DNA of 64,000 nucleotides, taken from assembly GCA_011947345.1 (NCBI GenBank), contig JAAVTG010000637.1, forward strand, positions 186,001 through 250,000, read 5' to 3'. This stretch comes from Phytophthora quininea. Its lineage: Eukaryota > Oomycota > Peronosporomycetes > Peronosporales > Peronosporaceae. A program made the translations under genes and the position numbers. The notes under the pieces are model-generated. The model was not told the DNA's origin. It saw only the letters and a list, made by a program, of their open reading frames with translations, and did no database searches. This document shows positions 45,372 to 54,366 of the stretch, piece after piece. Numbering within the stretch: position 1 is the stretch's first letter; each line of letters opens with the position of its first letter.

Positions 45372-46088
45372 CGAGCCGAAAAGAAAGCTCATCAGAGCGG
45401 CAAAGGTACTGTCCTGCCCACTGAAGCTGAACACGAGCTGGTTGTGTGGATCAATGAGCTGCGGGGGAGGGCGTACCTATCTCCTCTGTCATGCTTCACT
45501 TACAGGCCTTAGAAGTTGCTGCAGCATATGACTTGCCCGATTTTCAAGCCTCGTGGTCGTGGATGACGCGGTTTAAAAAGCGCAAGAAGCTATCGATGCG
45601 TGCTAGAACTAGACAAGGCCAAACCAGCCCTGTAGATCTCGATAACATTTGCTGCAAATTTCAGCAAAAAGTTTCGCAAGCGATGCAAGACCTTGGTATT
45701 TCAACCGCCAACAACGCCGACCAAACTGATACTAATTTTTCTATTGCACTATGAAAATAACCGACTTACTAATAATTTTGTTGCTATTTAATATGAAAAT
45801 AGCTGTTCTCTTCGAGTACCTCCCAGCGCGAACGATTTCTAAGAAGGGAGCAAAGACAGTTTGGGTGCGCTGCGGAGGCAAGAGCAAAGAGCGAGCAACC
45901 GTTATGCTTCTTGCGGACTCTAACGGTAAAAGATGGCTCCATTTGTTGTCTTTAAGACTGGTCCTTCAAGACACCAGGACACCCGAGAGCAGAACACTCG
46001 CTTTCGCCATGGTTTTGGCGTTTTCCTCTGGAAAAGATCAACAAGATCCAGACAGACACTTCTCTTCAAGTGTATGGCAACACGAAAG

Positions 46089-46146
46089 GTATGTTTCTCT
46101 ATATTTTTTGTTTATGAATACCAACGAGGGGTATACTTCTACCTAG
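46089..46146 (+). other. 58-bp intron in pogo transposase
   Basis: GTATGTTT...CTACCTAG interrupts AAAG|GC; its removal gives NTKGWWDS, as expected for pogo-type proteins. Confidence 0.6.
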
Positions 46147-46164
46147 GCTGGTGGGATAGCTATT

Positions 46165-48830
46165 TATATTGTAGCGAGAATTTGTCTGCTTTTGTTCTGC
46201 TCGTACTTAATTGAGTGGACTTTGACGGTCGACGACTTTTGAAGATCAAACAGAAGAAGCGCCGCCCATGGCTTGTAGCGGTGCTGTTCACGGCGACCTG
46301 GTACCCGGCTCCGACGGTGAGCAGCAAGATGATGGCGAAAGAATGACGACAGCGGCGACGAAGTACCCTGCAACGACGGTGACCACGTTGGCGACGACCT
46401 TGATGATCAAGTGCACGAAGTGAAAAACAATGTTATCGCAGCAAAGACAGTGGACATGTACTGGCGAGGAATCAGCCGCTACTTGTCGTGGCTGTATCAA
46501 AACAAACGAAATGTGCTTAGCGATGTATTTCTTGCTTTGGTGCCAACTAGTAACCTGCAAAACGACGGAAACGTGGTGTCCCTGTCAAGCGACAGCATTT
46601 ATCGTATCATCACTGGCAACCCATTGCTACCGCCCATTACATACGATTTGCATCGTGCTGAGGACTTTGAACAATTTCTCGTGTCGTTGAGAAACCAGAA
46701 AGGTGGAAAACCTGGAATGTCAGTGTACGATTCTTTGCGATCAAGTCTATTTCACTTATATCGTGGCTATGGACGCACAATGCCCGAAGATTTTGCTGCT
46801 GACTTAACACTGTTCTTCAAAGGCTTGAAACGCACCGTAGCTCGTCGAAGTCACGCATCTAGTCAGAAACTTACCGAAGGAAAGGAGCCGTTGTCATTTT
46901 CCGTGTTGAGATTGTTGTGCTTGGCAATGATGAAGCATCATACCGACGAGTATACATTCGCTCATACTTTTCTACTTATTAGCTGGAATTTAATGTGTCG
47001 AGCTGGCAGTACTGTTGGAATTCACGCTGGCCACATGAGGTGGGATGGTGACGCTATTGCTATTGTATTTGGTCACATGAAAAATGGTCAGGAAGGGACG
47101 CGACCTCGAGACGCTCGGCATGTATATGCCAATCCGTTCATGCCGGAAATTTGCCCTGTGCTGTCGCTAGCAGTGTACGCAGCAGTATGTGGTTTGTCAA
47201 ACTCGTTGCTGTTCCCTGGTCAAAACCAATACAATCGATTTTCCAAGATATTAAAGCGTATCATGATTGAACGAGACGTGAAAGTTTTGCTAGATAGTGA
47301 AGGCTTAAGGCTTGACGAGATTGGGACCCATTCAGCTCGCAAAGGTTCTGCTACATACGTTTCCTCATGCTCAAACGGCGGTCCATCCGCTGCTGCGATT
47401 TGTATCCGAGCGGGATGGACGCTTCCTGGAGTACAAAATACATATATTCGCTACGAAGCCGCTGGAGATAGAATTGTGGGTCGGTATGCAGCGGGCTTAC
47501 CATTTGGGCAAGCCGGCTTTGCTAATTTACCTCCTTTTTCGAGGATTGCGACGATGAAATACGTCGAGGTATTGAATTGTGTTTTCCAAAGATGCCGAGT
47601 CATTTGATTCCTGCCGGGAGTTTTTCTTGCATCGCTGGTGTATCATCACAATTTTCTTACTGCAACACTTCCTGGCAAGCACTCACTGTATCAAAATGCA
47701 TTGTTCGGAAACACGAGACTTGTAAATCGGTTGAAAGCCCGGGTAAAATGTCGAATTGCTACACCGACCGATCGGATTAGACCCACGGGTGTTCCTCCAC
47801 ATGTACATTTGTTGGTGGCGCTGCAGCATCAAGCTGATCAATTAGAAAAATTGACGCTTTCAGTGAATGCGCTGGCCCCAACTGTCGTTGCCTTGATGCA
47901 AACAGAACTGGCGGTTTATCACGGCTCAATTTCGCCTGCAAAGCTGGATGCTAGTATATCCCGCACACTTCGTAACACTGGGATCACCGCGCTAATACAG
48001 CACGTTCAAGGAGTCTCGTTGCCGCAAGAACATGTCAATCACCAGGAACAACAACAACCCGACCACTCCAATGATCGGCAAAATGCTGATCCTAATGCGT
48101 CCTTAGTCACGAGTCTGAATCTGAACAATTCGCGTCTTACTCGCGTGCCAGCCGACTTCGAGATCCCAAGCATGACCTTGGAGTGCGCTTGGGAGCACTG
48201 GTGCTGCGGAGACCCGAATCAACGCTTTGGTCCGTACCGATTTTTACAATGGCAAGATCTATCTAACAGCAAAAAGCGCAAGCGATTGTCCCATTATCGC
48301 TGCATGACGATGGAAATCCAATGCAAAATCGCGAAGACTAGCTGGATCGAGCGGCCTACCATCACCGAGGCTCGCAATATGCTGATGATAGCCCTGCTTC
48401 AACTTCCTATCAGTGCTGTTACGGCCAAACATCGAGAGCGCCGCACGAGTCTGCTCAAATGGTCTACAGCCCTGCAAGAAATACGACGCAATCGTCGCCA
48501 AACAAGCGTTAGTGTAGGTGTAGCTAGCGGCATGCCACGCCTGCAAACAGTTGCTAATCATTGAGTGCTTTGATTTACCTCCTACCTTCGTCTTCTTGTC
48601 AGCAACACTCGTCGTGGACTACAACACGCTAACAAGTATGGTGTTGACTTGTGTAGGTAGCGGTAGTTTTGTCTGCGTCAGACGCAGACAAATTCACAAA
48701 GAGGCCGGGCAGTCGCCGGGAATAGCAGCAGTTGTATCGGAAAGCCACCAGCCGACTTGTGATTTTGTCTGCGCCAAACGCAGAAGATAACGCAGAAGTT
48801 TTGATACAAAAGCCGACTGCGGCGCATACA
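46165..48830. mobile_element. Crypton (tyrosine-recombinase DNA transposon), about 2.7 kb
   Basis: Pogo coding sequence stops at GATAGC TATT and resumes at TATT CAAGAGAATTG; joining at a single TATT restores the frame (DSYSREL). The insert has no terminal inverted repeats, as expected for Cryptons, and carries one recombinase gene. Its right part holds a 12-bp hairpin TTTGTCTGCGTC/GACGCAGACAAA near 48,668-48,693 and a second TTTGTCTGCG about 90 bp on, possibly a small further insertion. Confidence 0.75.
46268..48564 (+). pseudogene. Crypton tyrosine recombinase with GCR1-like C-terminus (frameshifts)
   Basis: The main frame (46,411-47,607) holds an N-terminal SAM-like core-binding region and the catalytic domain: Arg in NLMCRAGSTVG, His and Arg in GTHSARKGSAT, and Tyr in QNTYIRYEAAGDR. 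A break near 47,540 leads into 47,638-48,564, which continues with a Gln-rich linker and a Trp-rich domain (LECAWEHWCCGD, PYRFLQWQDL) like the GCR1_C DNA-binding domain of Cryptons. The start is uncertain: the ATG at 46,268 needs another frame change. Cryptons integrate by recombination rather than cut-and-paste. Confidence 0.75.
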
Positions 48831-49477
48831 TATTCAAGAGAATTGTCAATACAGTTTCTGCGGTTTCACTTCGAGAAACGAGAGAACCCGTCGGTGCCAA
48901 TTTTGTTGCTGTGGGATGATTTCTCTGGGCATTGGACCCAAGAAGTCATCGATTACGCCGCACGTCTCAATGTCGTCCTAATGAAAGTTCCTCCAAGCGC
49001 CACCGCTGTTTGCCAGCCAGCTGATGTCGCCTGAAACCAACCTTTAAGCCTTTCAAGCAGCGGCTGCGCGGTTATTGGGTCGAGCTTCTGCAAGATCAGC
49101 TGAAGCTCAGGGTACCAGGAGCTCCTTTCAAGCTAGTACCACCGGACAGAGCGGTTATAGCGAGCTGGATTGAGCGAGCCTGGGCTGACCTAAGCGAGAA
49201 GACAGTTAAATCTGGATACAAGAGGGCTGGACTCGGCGTAGAAGCAGCAGAGGTTGTAGCTAGTGAAATGATCGCTGAGTTAGCGAGTCTTAGCTTGCTA
49301 GATGCTCAAATTGGAGCTGTAGCCGACGAGCACGACACCATTGAAAGCAGTGCGCTCTGCGACGAGCTGCTAGCCTAATGAATGCACTTTCTTTTTCACG
49401 ATGCGCGGCAAAGTTCACCTTTTCTACCTACATTTTGTACCCAAAGTTGACTGTCAGGAAAGAACGGAGGATGCCGG

Positions 49478-49528
49478 TAGTCATATTCGCTCCAAACATG
49501 GTGACCATCAGCGAGGCCGAGCGCGAGG
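49478..49528 (+). pseudogene. 5' fragment of an FKBP gene copy
   Basis: It matches 33,739-33,789 (end of the leader, ATG and codons for MVTISEAERE) with two differences, then breaks off into the ADH3 leader. It is the far side of the pogo insertion site and shows that the FKBP upstream region was duplicated here before the transposons arrived. Confidence 0.85.
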
Positions 49529-49640
49529 ACGAGCTGCGCAAACAGTACGTGGCCTTTGCAGCAAACCCAAGCAGAAAAACTGCAACAAGTTGCTCCACAG
49601 CTCCACACAATCGAATTCGCCCAAGCGCCGAGCTCCAGCC

Positions 49641-50705
49641 ATGTCCACTACACCGCGTACCATCGAAGCCTACGCCTGTTTCGGCAAAGGTGAACAAGTC
49701 AAGCCTTGGGAGTACCAGTCACGTCCGCTTGGCCCCGAAGACGTGGAGATCAAAATCTCGCACTGCGGTATCTGCGGCTCGGACCTGCACACACTTGACA
49801 GTGGCTGGCGTCCATCGACATATCCGTGTGTGGTTGGCCACGAGATCGTTGGCGTGGTGACGCTCCTTGGTGACAAGGTCAAAAACCTCACGGTAGGAGA
49901 CCGCGTCGGCGTCGGCGCGCAGGTCTGGGCTTGTCTTAACAAGGACTCGGCTGCTCCTTGCCGCGAGTGCGCCAGTGGTGACGACGCCTACTGCTTGCAC
50001 CGAGTTCTCACGTACAACAACAAGTACACCGACGGCTCCATGTCGTACGGAGGGTATGCCGAGTACGTTCGCGTGTTGAGCGACTACGCCTTCAAGATCC
50101 CAGACAACCTCCCGTTGGATGTGGCGGCACCTTTGCTGTGTGCTGGCACGACGGTGTACACACCACTGAAGGAAGTCGACGTAAAGCCCGGCAAGCGCGT
50201 GGGTATTGTCGGCATCGGCGGACTCGGCCACCTGGCCATTCAGTTCGCCAACGCCATGGGGGCAGACGCCGTCGTCGCGTTCTCTCGCTCAGCCAACAAG
50301 GAGACGGAGGTGCGTGCGTTGGGCGCCAAGGAGTTCGTTGTCTACACGGACGAGAAGCAGGCCCAAGCAGCAGCTCGGTCAGTGGATGTGCTTCTTGTCA
50401 CGGCCGACGCCGAGAACATGCCGTACACGCTCTTCCTGAGCTTCCTAGCTGTACGCGGCACGCTGATCATGGTGGGCATCCCGAACGACCAGGTCACGTA
50501 CCAGCCGTACTCGTTGGTGGGCAAGGGCGCCAACTTCAAAGGCAGCAACATCGGCAGCATCCAAGACATCAAAGACATGCTGGAGCTGGCGTCCGAGAAG
50601 AACGTGCGCGCTGTGATTCAGAAACTGCCGATGAGCAAGGTGAACGAAGGCATCGAGATGGTCCGCAAGGGATCAGTGAGGTACCGTGTGGTGCTCGAGA
50701 ATTAG
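49641..50705 (+). CDS. Zinc-dependent alcohol dehydrogenase, CAD-like (ADH3, intact)
   Basis: The 354-residue product has the catalytic zinc ligands Cys45, His67-Glu68 and Cys167, structural Cys 98, 107, 110 and 118, and GIGGLG followed by FSRSANKE for NADP(H). It ends in KVNEGIEMVRKGSVRYRVVLEN, as do the other copies. An ATG from the FKBP fragment (49,498) opens a frame that overlaps the ADH3 start out of frame and runs to about 49,860; if the transcript includes it, translation of ADH3 would be lowered. Confidence 0.93.
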   Translation: MSTTPRTIEAYACFGKGEQVKPWEYQSRPLGPEDVEIKISHCGICGSDLHTLDSGWRPSTYPCVVGHEIVGVVTLLGDKVKNLTVGDRVGVGAQVWACLNKDSAAPCRECASGDDAYCLHRVLTYNNKYTDGSMSYGGYAEYVRVLSDYAFKIPDNLPLDVAAPLLCAGTTVYTPLKEVDVKPGKRVGIVGIGGLGHLAIQFANAMGADAVVAFSRSANKETEVRALGAKEFVVYTDEKQAQAAARSVDVLLVTADAENMPYTLFLSFLAVRGTLIMVGIPNDQVTYQPYSLVGKGANFKGSNIGSIQDIKDMLELASEKNVRAVIQKLPMSKVNEGIEMVRKGSVRYRVVLEN

Positions 50706-50748
50706 AAAATGAGTAACTAGCAACGCCATACAAGTTGCCGAAGCTGAA

Positions 50749-51595
50749 CAGGGGTCCGTCAATACAGATTTTATATTGATTGACTGCTTCGATCTGGAAC
50801 AATCAATGATTGCAATCTCTTCAATCTCCTAGCTGGTTATTGCAATCTAATACACAAGTACTGCATCGCTAATGTGTTTGGCTCGCTCAATGGCCTTCAA
50901 CACGTCCGCAAGCGTCACTAAGTCCCAGTTTAGCTTCAAGTACATGATCATTTCGAGGTTTTCGTGGTTCAGGCACTTCCTCAAATACCCGACAGTGCTT
51001 TTAACGGTCGAGAAAAAGCGCTCAGCAACTACGGAGGTCGCAGGAATCCAGGTTACGTCGATAAACTTCGACTGCGGTCCCCTCCGTCAGCGTGATTTTT
51101 CTTGAGCTTCTCATCCAGAGCATCAGCGGCGCGCTTCCGTATTGACCTTGCTGTAGCTGTCTCAACAAGAGCTGCTGGTGATTGATCCGGATCCGGTGAG
51201 GTTGTAGTGAGACGATGCAATGCCTTTCGCTCGTTTCGCAACAAGGAGGTCTCTACGCCAGCTTGAATTTTAGCCAGCACGCTATCAAACGCTCCAGACT
51301 CGACAATATCCGCATCCGGGGCAAGATACTTCTCCATGCCATCGTAGTCGTCTAGCACAATGTCAAAACTGTCGCCACAGTCATGTTGTTGCGCTGGAGT
51401 TTACAAGTGATGACATCAAGCGCGGTCATTTCGTCCAGGAGGCCAGCAATTTTCCTCTGCGGCTCTAACAGCAGTAAAACCTAATAGAACCTAGGCGAAA
51501 ATCCGTGATTGTGATTGCCGATCTTGCCACAATCAGGTATTGTGATTGACAATATCGGCAATCACACAATCACAATCCATTTTTGCGGATCCCTG
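50749..51595 (-). mobile_element. hAT-type transposon remnant, about 850 bp
   Basis: The ends read CAGGGGTCCG and, inverted, CAGGGATCCG, a hAT-like start, but the 8-bp flanks do not match. The right end holds repeated ATTGTGATTG motifs in both orientations. Confidence 0.6.
50847..51470 (-). pseudogene. hAT transposase C-terminal fragment
   Basis: On the minus strand the frame around 51,060-50,847 reads DVTWIPATSVVAERFFSTVK, then YLRKCLNHENLEMIMYLKLNWD, the hAT dimerisation domain. Upstream pieces (LDDYDGMEKYLAPDADIVES, RKRAADALDEKLKK) are in another frame. The N-terminal zinc finger and most of the nuclease are missing. Confidence 0.75.
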
Positions 51596-51741
51596 GGACC
51601 ATCATTAGCTGAGCCCGAGGAAGTCAACTGACTGCGCATCACTTTGACTCGATCTTTGTAGCTAACTTCAACATGGCGTGCGTCGTGCAGATCGCTCTTC
51701 ACGCTCACTCCTGAATCCACCAAGCAGAACAAACACCTACG

Positions 51742-52807
51742 ATGTCCACTGCTCCGCGCACCATCAAAGCCTACGCCTGCTTTGGCAAGGACGAGGAGAT
51801 CAAGCCCTGGGAGTACCAGTCGCGCCCGCTTGGCCCCGAGGACATTGAGATCAAGATCTCGCACTGCGGCATCTGCGGCTCGGACCTGCACACCATGGAG
51901 AGCGGCTGGGGCGAGACCATCTACCCGTGTGTGGTCGGCCACGAGATTGTCGGCGAGATCACTCGCCGGCGACAAGGTGAAGGACCTCAAGATCGGCGAC
52001 CGTGTCGGTGTCGGCGCCCAGGCTTGGGCGTGTCTGAACAAGGACCCCGCCAACCCGTGCAAGGAGTGCGCAAGTGGCGATGACGCATACTGCTCCCGCA
52101 AAGTTTGGACGTATGGGGACACGTATCTTAACGACATGGCCATCTCGTACGGCGGATATGCCGACTACATGCGAGTAGCGCACGAGTACGCCTTTAAAAT
52201 CCCGGACAACCTCCCGTCGGATGTCGCGGCCCCTCTGCTGTGCGCCGGCACGACAGTGTTCACCCCGTTGAAGGAGGCCGACGTCAAGCCCGGCAAGCGT
52301 GTGGGCGTTGTGGGCATCGGCGGACTGGGCCACTTGGGCATCCGGTTCGCCAAGGCCATGGGCGCCGACGCTGTAGTGGCGTTCTCTCGCTCGGCGAACA
52401 AGGAGGCCGAGGTGCGTGCTCTCGGCGCTACCGACTTCGTCGTCTACTCAGACGAGAAGCAGGCCGCTGCCGCTGCTGGTTCGGTCGACGTGCTGCTGAT
52501 CTGCGCCAACGCTGACAACATGCCGTACACGCTCTTCCTGAGCTTCCTGGCCGTTCGTGGCTCGTGCATCATGGTGGGTCTGCCCAACGACGACGTCAAG
52601 TTCAACGCGTTCGGTGTTGTTGGCAAGGGCGCCAAGTTCGTGGGCAGCAACATCGGCAGCATCCGGGACATCAAGGACATGCTGGAGGTGGCGTCCAAGA
52701 AGAACGTGTGCGCTGTGATTCAGAAACTGCCGATGAGCAAGGTGAACGAAGGCGTCAAGATGGTGCGCGACGGCACAGTGCGCTACCGCGTGGTGCTCGA
52801 GAATTAG
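51742..52807 (+). pseudogene. Alcohol dehydrogenase ADH4 (2-bp deletion)
   Basis: It is nearly identical to ADH2, but its lesion lies elsewhere: near 51,963 it reads ATCACTCGCC where ADH2 has ATCACTCTCGCC. The frame is lost after GEIT, before the structural zinc cysteines. ADH2 and ADH4 thus differ in which CT pair is missing; each supplies the intact version of the other's break. Confidence 0.85.
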
Positions 52808-53252
52808 GGAAGTGGGCCCTGGGCGGTTGGACTGGAAAGCGTGTTCTCTTCACATCAAATGAAATGGTTGAACCACAGTGAGCAGTAAGCCACGTAGGCG
52901 AAATACAACGTTTCTTGCGTGCAAACAACATGACTTGGAATCGGCATCTCAAGAGTCTGGGGCACAGAACGCAGCAGCGATGAACTTCACGTTGACTCGC
53001 TGAGCAAGAGTAATCTCAGATAACTTTCCTGCTCTTGCTATTAGTCACGCTGATGATGGGACGTTGGTTGTATATTTCTCCTTCACTGGGGACAAGCGCG
53101 CGTGAGCCCGCTCAATGCTGGCGTGGACAAATTGTCAATGTTAAAATATGGATCAAGTCGACGACAGAGTCGAGGCTGCGAAGGGACCTTTGTGGAAGGC
53201 TGAAGTAGGAAACGTTGGGTAGATCGCCCAGGCAGGTTAGCGCTCACTTCTA
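52808..53252. other. Intergenic region upstream of the ribozyme motif
   Basis: No gene is recognised. A short minus-strand frame (53,304-53,083) has no visible domain and may be part of a retroelement terminus. Confidence 0.35.
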
Positions 53253-53314
53253 GATTGGTAAAGCCACTGACGAGCCCCTGGCGGGGGGCCGAAACGTCTG
53301 GCACGCGTTCAATC
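53253..53314 (+). ncRNA. Type I hammerhead ribozyme motif
   Basis: The catalytic core is complete: CTGACGA (53,267-53,273), a G/C-rich stem II (53,274-53,290), GAAA (53,291-53,294) and a GTC cleavage triplet (53,296-53,298). Stem I is closed by GCCA (53,263-53,266) with TGGC (53,299-53,302), then an internal loop, then GATTG (53,253-53,257) with CAATC (53,310-53,314). Stem III is minimal, as in the hammerheads of Penelope-like retroelements and retrozymes. Stem II needs one bulged C. The predicted cut is between 53,298 and 53,299. Confidence 0.7.
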
Positions 53315-53516
53315 CGAGGTCATTCACCAAGCATCCAATTTCCAACAGTCAACGTCATCTTCGGGAAAGAGGAATTGCTTTTAGTGTCTGCTCCATCAAA
53401 ACCACCACAAAAATCGCCCTTAGCCCGAGCACCGCAAAGTTTCGTCTCCACGACTCTCACTCTCGTTTTTACCACCAAGCGATCTCTTCATCAGCAAAGC
53501 CACTGCAACAATGTCC

Positions 53517-54173
53517 ACCGAGAACCATCAAGGCCTACGCCTCTTTCGGAAAGGGCCAAGAGATCAAGCCTTGGGAGTACCAATCCCGTCCACTGGGACC
53601 CGAAGACGTCGAGATCAAAATCACGCACTGCGGAATCTGCGGCTCTGACGTTCACACCATCGACAGCGGCTGGGGAGAGACCGAGTACCCGTGCGTTGTC
53701 GGCCACGATATCGTCGGCGAGATCGCTCTTGCAGGCGACCATGTTGACGACATGAAGGTCGGTGACCGCGTTGGCGTGAGAGCTCGTACAACAAGTATGA
53801 GGACAGCGCCACCTCGTACGGAGGCTACGCCGACTACGTCCGTGTCGCTCATGAGGACGTGTTGGTGATCACGGCCGATGCCAACAACATGCCGTACCCT
53901 TTATTCCTCAGCTTCTGGCGGTGCGTGGCACATGCGTCATGGTCGGTCTCCCCAACGACGACATCACGTTTAGCGCCTTTGGTATCGTGTCCAAGGCCGC
54001 CAAAGTCGTTGGCAGCAGCACTGGCAGCATCCACGACATCAAGGACATGCTGGAACTCGCCTCCAAGAAAAACGTGCGCTCTGTGATCCAGAAACTCCCC
54101 ATGTCCAAAGTGAACGAAGTCATCAAGATGATGCGTGACGATCGGTGCGCTACCGCGTGGTGCTCGAAAACTA
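53517..54173 (+). pseudogene. Alcohol dehydrogenase ADH5 (deleted remnant)
   Basis: It begins ATGTCCACC but loses the frame at once. It keeps the catalytic zinc region (HCGICGSD; the GHE motif is altered to GHD). The structural zinc segment after 'gttggcgtgag' is gone, and the whole cofactor-binding core between the Tyr-rich segment and 'gtgttggtgatcacggcc' is deleted. The C-terminal part through KLPMSKVNEV remains. About 400 bp of the normal gene are missing. Confidence 0.85.
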
Positions 54174-54366
54174 GGGTATGTTGCCAACATAATCAGAGCG
54201 ATTTGACCACCAACGAAACAAACACGACGCGGAGGACTTTTACTACCGCTCTCATCCATCTTTCATCATCATTTACACCTTTGTCCACTTCGAATGTGAA
54301 AGGGTTAAGACGTTCATGTCCATTAGATAGATTTCGAGAGCGCAAATGGTATGTCTTGCGACCCTC

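Larger units (their letters stand above)
42642..49378 (+). pseudogene. pogo-type (DDE_1) transposase gene, broken in several places
   Basis: Pieces in order: 42,642-42,713 (24 codons); 44,920-45,086 (helix-turn-helix, QRRKLIYQWRQKRKEIE); about 45,388-45,740 (CENP-B-type helix-turn-helix, ELVVWINELRGEG, and NNADQT with the first catalytic Asp); about 45,800-46,164 (KTVWVRCGGKSKERATVMLL, HGFGVFLWK, a 58-bp intron, GWWDSY); 48,831-49,378 (LSIQFLRFHF, LLLWDDFSGHW with the second Asp, PPSATAVCQPADVA). The reading order matches the family. Breaks come from a Harbinger-like element, a hairpin-rich insertion, a Crypton, and small lesions such as TGA near 49,031. It is not functional. Confidence 0.82.
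42526..49477 (+). mobile_element. pogo-like element interrupted by nested insertions
   Basis: The left end starts CCGGCATCCTTGGTTCTTTA and the right end in reverse complement CCGGCATCCTCCGTTCTTTC, about 24 of 28 positions alike, each next to a TA. The flanks CTTCTTCTCGCTATA (42,511-42,525) and TAGTCATATTCGCTCC (49,478 on) join to match the uninterrupted paralogous site at 33,726-33,790. Without its insertions the element would be about 1.8 kb, normal for pogo. Confidence 0.88.

Noticed and set aside
50737..51610. 8-bp target duplication of the hAT remnant
   Set aside because: The flanks next to the CAGGG ends do not match; the element may be truncated or rearranged.
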